Notes under the pieces: model-generated | Databases searched by the model: none | Seen by the model: the letters and a program-made list of their open reading frames with translations, nothing else | Told to the model about the DNA's origin: nothing | Part shown: positions 1-7,187 of the stretch, in pieces | Layout: each line of letters opens with the position of its first letter | How positions within the stretch are numbered: the first letter of the stretch is position 1 | Assembly (NCBI RefSeq): GCF_019038435.1 | Contig: NZ_JAGPOX010000011.1 | Location: 37,621 to 101,620, forward strand | Reading direction: 5' to 3' | Source: Nocardia alni | Lineage (GTDB): Bacteria > Actinomycetota > Actinomycetes > Mycobacteriales > Mycobacteriaceae | DNA length: 64,000 bases | Program-made: the position numbers and the translations under genes

Positions 1-408
1 CCAGCCGACCGTCCCGATGGCCGCACCGATCGACACCACCGTGCGCACCGACGGGATGCGATCGCGGATGCGGTCCACGACATCGGCGAACTCCGGCGCG
101 ACGATCAGCACCCGGGCCTCGGAATGCTGTACGAGAGAGACGATCTGGTCCGGATGCAACCGAGCGTTGAGAATCGTCAGCGCCATGCCCGCCATAGGGA
201 CGCCGTAGTAGCACTCCAGATACTGCGTACAGTTCCCGGACAGGATCGCGACCCGGTCACCCGGCGCCGCGACGCCGAGCAACGCATTGGCCAAGCGGCG
301 GCAGCGATCTCGCAGTGCCCGATAGTCGACCTGTTCCTGTTCGAAGCGCACCGCGATCCGGTCCGGGTGTTTGCGCGCGCCGTACTCGACGATGTCACCG
401 ATCAGCAT
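1..408 (-). CDS. Acyl-CoA synthetase (AMP-binding), N-terminal part, cut by window edge
   Basis: The first 136 codons of an ANL-superfamily adenylating enzyme run leftward off the window. The ATG at 408-406 opens MLIGDIVEYGARKHPDRIA, and the protein continues with the typical fold start: a segment reading VDYRALRDRCRRLANAL, then PGDRVAILSGN and LNARLHPDQI. Family members activate a carboxylic acid as an acyl-adenylate and transfer it to CoA. The ATP-binding P-loop and catalytic motifs lie outside the window, so substrate and activity cannot be judged. It starts 6 bp after the stop of the cyclase-family gene and is surely in the same operon. Confidence 0.85.
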   Translation of the reverse strand, partial: MLIGDIVEYGARKHPDRIAVRFEQEQVDYRALRDRCRRLANALLGVAAPGDRVAILSGNCTQYLECYYGVPMAGMALTILNARLHPDQIVSLVQHSEARVLIVAPEFADVVDRIRDRIPSVRTVVSIGAAIGTVGW

Positions 409-414
409 CGGATA

Positions 415-1338
415 TCACCGAATCGCCATCGGATTGACCGGTGAGCCGACACCCCGCGTGAACGGCAGCGGAGGTCCGGCGTAGAAGAAATCCCATCGTC
501 CATCGGCCGCGCAGGCTTGGGAGAGATCCTCGAAATCCAGCATTTCCGCGAGCGTCACGCCCATATCGCGGATGAGCACCATATGCAGTTCGAACGCGCT
601 GCCGGGATGCTCCCCGGGCATCACCTCGACCGCGAAGTTGTCCGAGCCGACGACCGCGACGTCCTTGTCGCGCAACCAGTTCGCGCACGCCAGGCTCAGC
701 CCCGGCTCACCGGCCATGAAGCCGTGCGGGTCGCGCTCGACGAGGAACTTCTTACGCCAGCCCGTCCTGATCAGCAGGATGTCGCCCGCACCGATCTCCA
801 CGCCCTGCGCCGCGGCGACCGCGTCGAGTTCGTCGGGCCCGATCGCGACGCCCGCCTCGAGCCAGTCGACACCCTGCGCACGAGCTATGTCCAGTAGCAC
901 ACCGCGTCCGGCGATTCCGCCTGCCTGCGTGTGGATTCCGCACTTGTCCGCGCCCTTGACCGTCAGCCCGGCGCCGGGATGCCCGTTGTAGAGCTGATCG
1001 TCATAGTGCACATGCGCGAGCGAATCGTATTGCGACCCGGCCTGCAACGGCATGAACACGAAATCGTCGGCCCACTTGAACCCGCCCGGCAGCACCTGCT
1101 CCTGCCCGTTCTCCGACATCAGCCGGATCGGATTGATCCGCAGACCACCCGGCTGCGGCCCGTCGCCGTCGAGCGGAATGCCCAGCGCGAAGGTCTCACC
1201 GGTCCGAATCAGCCCCGCCGCGGCCAGCACCCGCTCGGGCGTGAGCAGATTCGTGGTCCCACGCTCGTCGTCGCTCCCCCATCGCCCCCAGTTACTGACC
1301 TCCCGGCCCAGTGCGCGCATATCGGGAACTTCAGGCAT
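415..1338 (-). CDS. Cyclase-family metal-dependent hydrolase (kynurenine formamidase-like)
   Basis: A 307-aa protein of the cyclase family (Pfam Cyclase, related to kynurenine formamidase and isatin hydrolase). The fold is visible as PLDGDGPQPGG near the start, then GSQYDSLAHVHYDD, where the family usually has a metal-binding HxGTHxDxxxH. Here the first His and the GTH are replaced, as in one actinobacterial/proteobacterial subfamily. The C-terminal half has GDILLIRTGW and VVGSDNFAVEVMPG. The ATG follows a good GAGGAGG ribosome site. It is the first gene of an operon with the acyl-CoA ligase, suggesting breakdown of a ring-derived acid, but the substrate is unknown. Confidence 0.8.
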   Translation of the reverse strand: MPEVPDMRALGREVSNWGRWGSDDERGTTNLLTPERVLAAAGLIRTGETFALGIPLDGDGPQPGGLRINPIRLMSENGQEQVLPGGFKWADDFVFMPLQAGSQYDSLAHVHYDDQLYNGHPGAGLTVKGADKCGIHTQAGGIAGRGVLLDIARAQGVDWLEAGVAIGPDELDAVAAAQGVEIGAGDILLIRTGWRKKFLVERDPHGFMAGEPGLSLACANWLRDKDVAVVGSDNFAVEVMPGEHPGSAFELHMVLIRDMGVTLAEMLDFEDLSQACAADGRWDFFYAGPPLPFTRGVGSPVNPMAIR

Positions 1339-1361
1339 CGCTGCCTCCTCGCCTAACTAAA

Positions 1362-1380
1362 TGACGTGACAGTCATGTCA
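1362..1380. promoter_or_regulatory. 19-bp palindromic operator upstream of the cyclase/ligase operon
   Basis: TGACGTGACAGTCATGTCA is an almost perfect palindrome, with one mismatched pair plus the centre base. It lies 24 bp before the ATG of the cyclase gene, where a dimeric TetR- or GntR-type repressor would block transcription. No regulator gene is visible next to it in the window. Confidence 0.55.
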
Positions 1381-1829
1381 ACTTTTCCGCTCAGTGTGAT
1401 CGACGGCACTATCGGTGTCAATAGAGCGACCGCGGAAGCCTGGCAAGGACGATGCCACCGGCTCGACAACGCCGGAGCCGATGGCGTCCCCACCGGCCAA
1501 TCAGCCCGCCGAACCGCTGAACAGCTGCTGCGGAGACCCCACAGGAGGGGCAGGCGGCCGTGAGCCGTCCGGTACCGCGCGGGTGTACTGCGCCGCGGTA
1601 ACCGAACCCGGCGTGAAATCGCCGGGCACCCAACGCGGCGCCGGGTACGCCCCGAGACAGACGTCGCAGGCGGCCGACATCGAATTCCACGCTCAGCACC
1701 GAGTACGCACGCCCACTCGGCGTCCCGATCGGATACATCCTGAGCCTGGCCCAGGCTGTCTGGTCACTCGGACATGCCTGCGGGCGGGCCCCGTTGGCAG
1801 ACTGTCTCCTCGCATGCCAGACTCCGCAC
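1381..1829. other. Intergenic, no gene seen
   Basis: About 450 bp between the palindrome and the next gene. Open frames occur on both strands but show no family motif, and the longest one antisense overlaps the real gene at 1830. I see no repeat, RNA or terminator here. Confidence 0.5.
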
Positions 1830-2399
1830 ATGACCGAGGGGATCATCGGCGCGCTGGCTATCGCCAGGGCGGAGTTCGAGCGCAGGCTAACCGCCGTCAC
1901 TGACGCCGACTGGGGTCGGCCGACACCGTGCACGGAGTGGAATGTCCGCCAATTGGTCAACCACATCGTCAGCCATGAGTATCGCTACGCCGACAACCTC
2001 GCGACAAACAACTCGGAGTACTACGTGGCCGCCCGCGACGACGACTTCCTCGGCGACGACCCGCACGGCTCCTGGCTCAGGGGCGTCGCTCTTCTCGATG
2101 AGGCAATAGCCAGGCTGGACAGCCTCGACACGACGATCAATTTCCTTCTCCCGCTGCCCGCCCGAGACGTACTACTCGTCCGTGTCTTCGAAGCCGCCGT
2201 GCACACCTGGGACCTCTCACGCGCAATCGGTTTCGACGAACGAATCGACGAGCGCCTCGCCATGCTGACATACCCACTATTGGAACGGATGATCCAAGCG
2301 CCGGCCACTCAGGCGTTCTTCGCGCCCCCGCAGGGCACCCTCCCGAGCACAGCAACGCCTCGAGATCGCCTACTGCACCTGGCAGGCCGCAAACCCTGA
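1830..2399 (+). CDS. TIGR03086-type DinB-like metal-binding protein
   Basis: A 189-aa protein of the maleylpyruvate isomerase N-terminal/DinB-like superfamily (TIGR03086-type), counted from the ATG at 1830. Hallmarks are LTAVTDADWGRPTPCTEWNV near the N-terminus, VRQLVNHIVSHEYRYADNL with the first metal-binding His, and VFEAAVHTWDLSRAIG with the second His region. Such four-helix proteins use a His triad for a divalent metal. Some are mycothiol-dependent enzymes, but most are uncharacterised. An in-frame ATG 36 bp upstream exists, but the family fold begins right after MTEG, so the shorter start is preferred. Confidence 0.8.
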   Translation: MTEGIIGALAIARAEFERRLTAVTDADWGRPTPCTEWNVRQLVNHIVSHEYRYADNLATNNSEYYVAARDDDFLGDDPHGSWLRGVALLDEAIARLDSLDTTINFLLPLPARDVLLVRVFEAAVHTWDLSRAIGFDERIDERLAMLTYPLLERMIQAPATQAFFAPPQGTLPSTATPRDRLLHLAGRKP

Positions 2400-2654
2400 T
2401 GCGAGCTCCAGTTCGCACACACCGATCCGGCCAAGCTTCACCGCGAAGACGACCGTGATGGATAGTATCTGAGGCGCTCAGTATGCCAGTGCTACAAGGA
2501 GACTCGAACGGATTGCCGACGCCTGGACTAGCCGGCACGGCCGCGCAGTGGGACCGCTGATCCGAGAACCATCGGCACGACTACTGCTCGCACAAGACTT
2601 CCCGGCGGTATACGCGATAGGCGGCTTCGGACGAACCGCGGGCGCCTACCACCC

Positions 2655-3542
2655 TCACCGGCTCTTGAAGTACTGCCCGGTCGGCGCGGCGGCGGTACGT
2701 ACCAAGTCGGCGTACACAGATCCGGCAGTCGCCGTATGAACCAGCGCCAGATGCAGTTGGTGCACTCCGATTCGTTCCTCCCAGCCTGTCGCGAGCGGAT
2801 GAATTTCCTGATAGCCGGCGATTATCCGGTCCAGGTACGGCGTGCCGCCGAACAGGCGCAAAGTGGCCAGATCGGTTTCCCGATGTCCGCCATGGGCGGC
2901 CGGATCTACCAGCCATACTCCCCCGCGACCCCAGAGCAAGTTGCCCGGATGCAAGTCGCCGTGAATTCTGGCCGGACTCTCGACCGGCGAGTCGACTCTG
3001 TCCAGAGCCATCTCGACGGCAGCGACGTCATCGGCGGTGAGACTGCCCGCATCCCTGGATTGGCGCAGATAGGGCTCGATTCGGCGCAGCCGGTACCAAT
3101 CGAGCCACGCAGTGGTGCCGCTGGTCGGCGTGTTGTCCAAGGTTTCGGTACCGATATAACCAGCCCAATCGGCGCCGAAGTCCGGGCAGGGGGCCCGATG
3201 TAGCACAGCCAGTCGCCGACCGAAGTCCTCGGCACTCGCTGCAGCCGGTTCACCCTGATCAATCCATTCCAACGCGATTGCGCGCGAGTCCACCGCGATC
3301 ACCCCGGGCAGCGGCGGTCCGCCCGGCACCGCAAGCCAGTGGAGCCCCGCTGCCTCCGCGGCGAAGAAGTCCGTGTGCGGCGTCACCGACAACCGTTTGG
3401 CGAACAGCTCACTGCCATCGTCCAACGTCAGCCGCTCCGCGATGCACACATCGCCGCCGGACACCGGAGTCACTCGAATTCGCTGATGCTCGAGGAACAT
3501 TCCCAAGTGGCGCGGGTTGGCGCGAAGCCAATCGAGGTCCAT
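2655..3542 (-). CDS. Fructosamine kinase family protein
   Basis: A 295-aa protein of the fructosamine/ketosamine-3-kinase family, with an aminoglycoside-phosphotransferase-like fold. The catalytic loop reads IHGDLHPGNLLWG, which is HGDLxxxN with catalytic Asp and metal-binding Asn. It is followed by the metal-binding Asp in WLVDPAAHGGHRETDLA, the family's DPAxxxGxRExDLA motif. The N-terminus has LFAKRL, the ATP-binding Lys. Family members phosphorylate the sugar part of glycated amines or small sugars, beginning protein deglycation. Length is normal. It converges on the preceding gene with about 250 bp between in which I see nothing. Confidence 0.88.
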   Translation of the reverse strand: MDLDWLRANPRHLGMFLEHQRIRVTPVSGGDVCIAERLTLDDGSELFAKRLSVTPHTDFFAAEAAGLHWLAVPGGPPLPGVIAVDSRAIALEWIDQGEPAAASAEDFGRRLAVLHRAPCPDFGADWAGYIGTETLDNTPTSGTTAWLDWYRLRRIEPYLRQSRDAGSLTADDVAAVEMALDRVDSPVESPARIHGDLHPGNLLWGRGGVWLVDPAAHGGHRETDLATLRLFGGTPYLDRIIAGYQEIHPLATGWEERIGVHQLHLALVHTATAGSVYADLVRTAAAPTGQYFKSR

Positions 3543-3601
3543 CGGCGCGATGCTACGCCACTACCACCACACCTCCGGCGTGATCCAGTCCGGGCACGCC
3601 T

Positions 3602-4585
3602 TCAGCGCAGCGCCTGCGCCGCCTCTTTGCCCTGTTCGATATCGCGAGAAGAACAGCACAGCAGATCTATCCCGGCCTGATTGGCGGCAACCGCCCGGTT
3701 GCCGGTCGATCCGTAATGCGCGAGCGCTCCCGCCTCGAGTGCGTCGCTGACGACCAATCCCCGGAAACCGAGTTTCTGCCGCAGGTAATTCTGCACGATC
3801 ACCGGCGACATACCCGCCGGACGGTTCGGATCCAGCGCCGGATAGATCGCCCAGGACATCATGACGTGCGCTACGCCCGCTTGAATCGCCCGAGTGAACG
3901 GGACCATATCGATACTGGTCAACTCCTGTGCCGACAATGTGATGGTGACGGGCACTTCGTCGGTATTCGCCCCCGCCGGCGCGGCCCCCAAGCCGGGAAA
4001 ATGTTTCGCGCAGGCCGAGACCTTATTGCCCTGCAAGGTCCGGATGTACGCCTCCGCGCAGTCGCCCACCACCGCCGGGCGGTTGGAATAGCTGCGCTGA
4101 TACTGATCGTCGAAATCCCCCGGCCTACGGTACACATCGAGCACGGGCGCAAGATTGGCATCGAGATTCGCCGAGGCCAGCACATGAGCGGCCGTGACCG
4201 CCTGGGCATCCGCAGCGCGCGAGACATCGGCGGCGGCCCCCACCTGCTTGGCGGACTGAGCCGGCCCACCAGGCAACCGATCGACCTGCCCACCCTCCTG
4301 ATCCGTGGTCAACAACAGCGGCACCGGCGAAGCCTTCCGCAGCTCCGCGGCAACCTCGGCAAGCTGCTGCGTGGACGTAATATTGTCGGCGAAAAAGATC
4401 ACACCCCCGACCTGGCTCTGCGAGGCCAGCGTGAGCAACTCCGCCGGAGGCGTGGGCCCCTTGTACGAATAGATGATCCGTCGCCCAGCAGGCAGAGTCG
4501 CGGCACCGGCGCGCATCGCCGGAAGCGCCGCGAGGCCGAGTGTGGCAGCAGACACCGAGGTCAAAAACCTTCGCCGGGCGAGCAT
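3602..4585 (-). CDS. Tat-exported glycoside hydrolase family 3-like protein
   Basis: A 327-aa protein from the ATG at 4585. The longer open frame begins in unlikely sequence upstream. MLARRRFLTSVSAATLGLAA is a twin-arginine signal peptide. The body is a GH3 N-terminal barrel related to NagZ/LpqI beta-N-acetylglucosaminidases: TTDQEGGQVDRL, LAPVLDV, KHFPGLGA and GFRGLVVSDAL, the last carrying the nucleophile Asp. The general acid/base Asp-Ser-His dyad expected after KHFPG is absent and the aligned segment reads NTDE. Activity on peptidoglycan fragments is therefore doubtful. It may bind or cut another glycan. Confidence 0.85.
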   Translation of the reverse strand: MLARRRFLTSVSAATLGLAALPAMRAGAATLPAGRRIIYSYKGPTPPAELLTLASQSQVGGVIFFADNITSTQQLAEVAAELRKASPVPLLLTTDQEGGQVDRLPGGPAQSAKQVGAAADVSRAADAQAVTAAHVLASANLDANLAPVLDVYRRPGDFDDQYQRSYSNRPAVVGDCAEAYIRTLQGNKVSACAKHFPGLGAAPAGANTDEVPVTITLSAQELTSIDMVPFTRAIQAGVAHVMMSWAIYPALDPNRPAGMSPVIVQNYLRQKLGFRGLVVSDALEAGALAHYGSTGNRAVAANQAGIDLLCCSSRDIEQGKEAAQALR

Positions 4586-4800
4586 ACGTATCGTTCCGTT
4601 CGTTGGGCAGAATCGGATGAGGCGCCACCCACGGTAACCGCCACTCGGCACGGGCCAACGCCCGGTCGGCACCGCACCACTCACCCGCTGCTACATCCGA
4701 CACCAGCCAATGAGCGCGTTCGTTGGTTCGTTCGAGTTCCGAGGCGATGGAGGCAGAGGTAACGCATCCAAGTTCAGGTGAGACGAACGTTCGCTACCAC

Positions 4801-4953
4801 GATTAACGTTGCTATCACAACGATTAGATCCACTCGCCGTCCAGAATCCTGAACTCGGCGTGCTATCATTGCCATAGCAACGTTAATGTCCAGAGCATGG
4901 ATTAATCGCGGCCCTTTGCAGCGACACAGACTCGGTAACGCTGCGATAGCAAC
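4801..4953. promoter_or_regulatory. Repeated operator sites upstream of hipBA
   Basis: ATTAACGTTGCTAT at 4802-4815 recurs inverted at 4874-4887 (ATAGCAACGTTAAT). GATAGCAAC at 4945-4953 repeats the core in the same inverted orientation, and TGCTAT/ATAGCA at 4861-4866 and 4874-4879 form a hairpin-like palindrome. Such multiple sites are typical of HipB-type autorepression by a DNA-bending dimer array. The last site lies 13 bp before the hipB start. Confidence 0.6.
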
Positions 4954-4966
4954 GATAGGAGCGTCG

Positions 4967-5269
4967 ATGACCAGGCCGAAACCCCGTCGGCGATCACGAG
5001 ACGAGACAGGCCCCCTCAATTCCTTCGGAACCTACATCGCAGATCGGCGCCGCACTCTCGGACTGACCCAACTCGATCTCGCCGACCTTGCCGACGTCGG
5101 CGTCTCATCGGTGCGCACTTTGGAGGCAGGGCAGATGACACCAACCCTCGCCATCACTTTGCGCATCCTGGACGCCCTCGGGCTGGCACTCGTGAGCATG
5201 CCCTATGCGGATGCTTCGATCCTCGGCAACAGCACCGTTGAACTGCGCACCACAAAGGTCGATCAGTGA
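4967..5269 (+). CDS. hipB: HipB-like antitoxin (HTH-XRE regulator)
   Basis: A 100-aa XRE-family helix-turn-helix protein. The DNA-binding domain covers roughly residues 20-80, with IADRRRTLGLTQLDLADLAD and VSSVRTLEAGQMTPTLAITL forming the two-helix reader. The ATG at 4967 follows AGGA and is preferred over an upstream in-frame ATG. In HipBA modules HipB neutralises the HipA kinase and represses the operon. The repeated sites just upstream fit that. Base composition is lower in GC than the flanking housekeeping genes, consistent with acquisition. Confidence 0.85.
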   Translation: MTRPKPRRRSRDETGPLNSFGTYIADRRRTLGLTQLDLADLADVGVSSVRTLEAGQMTPTLAITLRILDALGLALVSMPYADASILGNSTVELRTTKVDQ

Positions 5270-6522
5270 CCAGACCGAGTGACATCACCCATCTGCGGAC
5301 CGTCGAGGAAGCCGACGTGTACAAAGCCGGCATACTTGCCGGGCACCTCCGCCGCGAACGCGACGATGTCGTGTTCACCTATATCGACCATTATCTCGAC
5401 GATTCCGCAGCACCGCCTGTCGCGTTCACCCTGCCGAAGCGAACAGATGCCTTCAGAGCAACTGGCGGGTCGGTCCCGCCCTTTTTTGCCGGCCTGATGC
5501 CAGAAGGCCTGCGCCTTACAGCCATTACCAGGGCCGCTCGTACCAGCGAGGATGATCACTTCAGCATTCTTTTGGCCGTCGGTGCCGATACCATCGGCGA
5601 TATTCAGGTATTATCCACCGGAACAATCCCTGCGGACCCTCAGCCTCTGTTCGATCAATCCGACACCACGAGTGCGGACTTCACGGCACTGTTCACCCGC
5701 GCCACCTCCACCAACGCTGAAGAACTCGACCGCACTGCGCTGCCTGGAGTGCAAATCAAAGTCTCTGCCCAAATGATCTCGACACCGATTTCCGGTGCAC
5801 GTGGACCGGCCATCCTCAAGCTCAACCCACCCGAATACCCACTCTTGGTCGAGAATGAGAACTTCTTTCTCGACATGGCTCACGAGTGTGGCATTCACGT
5901 TCCCAACCATCAACTCGCCGCTGACAGAAACGGCCGTACAGCACTGTTCGTCGATCGATTCGACCGCATCATCGAGCACGGCGAAGTTCGCCGCCTAGCC
6001 CAAGAGGACGCCTGCCAGGTCCTTGGCCGCTACCCTGCCGCAAAGTACCGGATCACGTTACAGGAAGCCATCAAAGCTCTCGCCGACGCGGTCACGACAG
6101 GCCGCGGCTCACATCTTGTGGCCACTCTCCAGATGCTCGAAATTGCAGCATTCAGCTACCTCATCGGCAACGGTGACCTCCACGGCAAGAACCTGTCGAT
6201 CCGGCAAAACCCCGCCGGTACTTGGGAAGTCACACCGGCCTACGACCTGCTAACCACACAGCCCTACATGAGCTGGAACGACCCCATGGCCCTGTCGCTC
6301 TACGGACGCGATGCGAAACTCGCCTACCGCTGGTGGGCCGAAGCAGCCACCCGCCTCGGCATCAGCATCAGGGCCATGAATCGCAGCCTGACACGGATCC
6401 TCGACGCATCGGAATCCTGGACCAACCGAGTCGCCGAGATCGGGTTCGACGACAAAATCACTCACCGTCTCACAACATTGATCGCGGAACGGCGCGAACA
6501 ACTCCGACCATCTAGAGTGTAA
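5266..6522 (+). CDS. hipA: HipA-like serine/threonine kinase toxin
   Basis: A 418-aa HipA-family kinase. The GTG start overlaps the hipB stop by 4 bp (GTGA), so the two are translationally coupled. The N-subdomain carries SVPPFFAGLMPEGLRL, the kinase core has ILKLNPP, the catalytic loop reads IGNGDLHGKNLSI with catalytic base D304, and YDLL provides the metal-binding D327. Classical HipA phosphorylates GltX and stops translation; relatives hit other tRNA synthetases. Target choice cannot be read from sequence. Motifs look intact, so the kinase is probably active. Confidence 0.9.
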   Translation: MTRPSDITHLRTVEEADVYKAGILAGHLRRERDDVVFTYIDHYLDDSAAPPVAFTLPKRTDAFRATGGSVPPFFAGLMPEGLRLTAITRAARTSEDDHFSILLAVGADTIGDIQVLSTGTIPADPQPLFDQSDTTSADFTALFTRATSTNAEELDRTALPGVQIKVSAQMISTPISGARGPAILKLNPPEYPLLVENENFFLDMAHECGIHVPNHQLAADRNGRTALFVDRFDRIIEHGEVRRLAQEDACQVLGRYPAAKYRITLQEAIKALADAVTTGRGSHLVATLQMLEIAAFSYLIGNGDLHGKNLSIRQNPAGTWEVTPAYDLLTTQPYMSWNDPMALSLYGRDAKLAYRWWAEAATRLGISIRAMNRSLTRILDASESWTNRVAEIGFDDKITHRLTTLIAERREQLRPSRV

Positions 6523-6605
6523 TTGTCAGCGCGAAACCGCACCAACTTCCGACAGTGATCCTAGGCTCCAGATCGACCGTCGAGACCGTAGGGAAGCCAG
6601 AGACA

Positions 6606-6944
6606 ATGCACGACCAGGCAGAATATCTAAAACCTTTCGTCATACCCGAGAACCAGCGGTTACTCGTAGGCCCGACCAGCGGCATCGTTAACCTTCCGAC
6701 ATATCTCGACTGGTCCGGCCACGCCAATTACGACCTCGATCGCCCCCGCAGAGTTGTCGACTTATACCGCACGGTGATCAACGAAGCCGCTAGCCCGACC
6801 GACCTGTACTCCTACCTCGACAATGCAGTTCTCAAACGACTCTAGCCCTATATCTATCTTCCTCTGCAGACCAAATGCGTCTGGGAAGATCGGTTCCCCG
6901 AACTCACACAACCAAACACTTCCAGCAAGAAATACGGTAATTAA
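6606..6944 (+). pseudogene. Small conserved protein interrupted by an amber codon
   Basis: From the ATG at 6606 the frame reads MHDQAEYLKPFVIPENQRLL, then a segment with LPTYLDWSG, NYDLDRPRRVVDLYRTVINEA and a final NAVLKRL before TAG at 6843-6845. Translation of the same frame beyond TAG continues with plausible protein (PYIYLPLQTKCVWEDRFPEL) to TAA at 6942-6944. Actinobacterial proteins of this sort, as I remember them, read LWP at this point, so TAG looks like a mutated TGG. The product would otherwise be a 79-aa fragment. Function unknown; relatives often sit beside nucleotidyltransferase-like genes. Confidence 0.5.
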
Positions 6945-7054
6945 CCAGAAATGAGAATCAAGCTACACTGATCAATATTGCCGAACAGCCTGCCGATTCG
7001 GCATTACATCGTCAGGGGCGCGACGCGAAGACGCGGGCTGCACGCATCGCTTCC

Positions 7055-7083
7055 TTGACCGAGCCTTGGCTCTGTGGCATAGT
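7055..7083 (+). promoter_or_regulatory. SigA-type promoter of the tRNA-like RNA
   Basis: TTGACC (7055-7060), a 17-bp spacer and CATAGT (7078-7083) match the housekeeping -35/-10 pattern. Initiation 7-9 bp after the -10 box would fall at 7090-7092, exactly where the folded RNA begins. Confidence 0.6.
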
Positions 7084-7091
7084 TCTCAGCA

Positions 7092-7186
7092 GCGCTTGAG
7101 GTCAGTTGGATAAGACGCCCGCCTTCAATAGGCCTTTCGGGGTCTCCTTAAAGCGGGAGGTGTCCGTTCGAATCGGACCAGGCGTA
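7092..7186 (+). ncRNA. tRNA-like RNA, anticodon UCA, with 23-nt hairpin insertion
   Basis: A cloverleaf is visible. The acceptor stem is 7092-7098 with 7179-7185 (7 bp, two G-U pairs) and the discriminator is A7186. The D-stem is 7101-7103/7114-7116 with a loop containing the conserved AGTTGG. The anticodon stem is CCCGC 7118-7122 with GCGGG 7153-7157. The T-stem is GTCCG/CGGAC around the invariant loop TTCGAAT (7167-7173). After the anticodon-loop-like CTTCAAT (7123-7129) comes an insertion at 7130-7152 whose first 16 nt form a 6-bp hairpin capped by UUCG. Without the insertion the RNA is 72 nt, with U33 and anticodon UCA. Position 8 is A rather than U and the D-stem has only 3 bp, so it is not an ordinary tRNA. 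CCA is not encoded. Confidence 0.65.
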
Positions 7187-7187
7187 C

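Noticed and set aside
1415..1966. Overlapping open frames on both strands before the DinB-like gene
   Set aside because: No family motifs, no ribosome sites and heavy overlap with the real gene at 1830.
7118..7160. Reading the tRNA-like RNA as a class II tRNA-Leu(CAA) with loop TTCAATA and long variable arm
   Set aside because: That fold leaves only three anticodon-stem pairs, a pyrimidine at position 37 and an oversized variable arm. The CCCGC/GCGGG stem with an inserted hairpin explains every base better.
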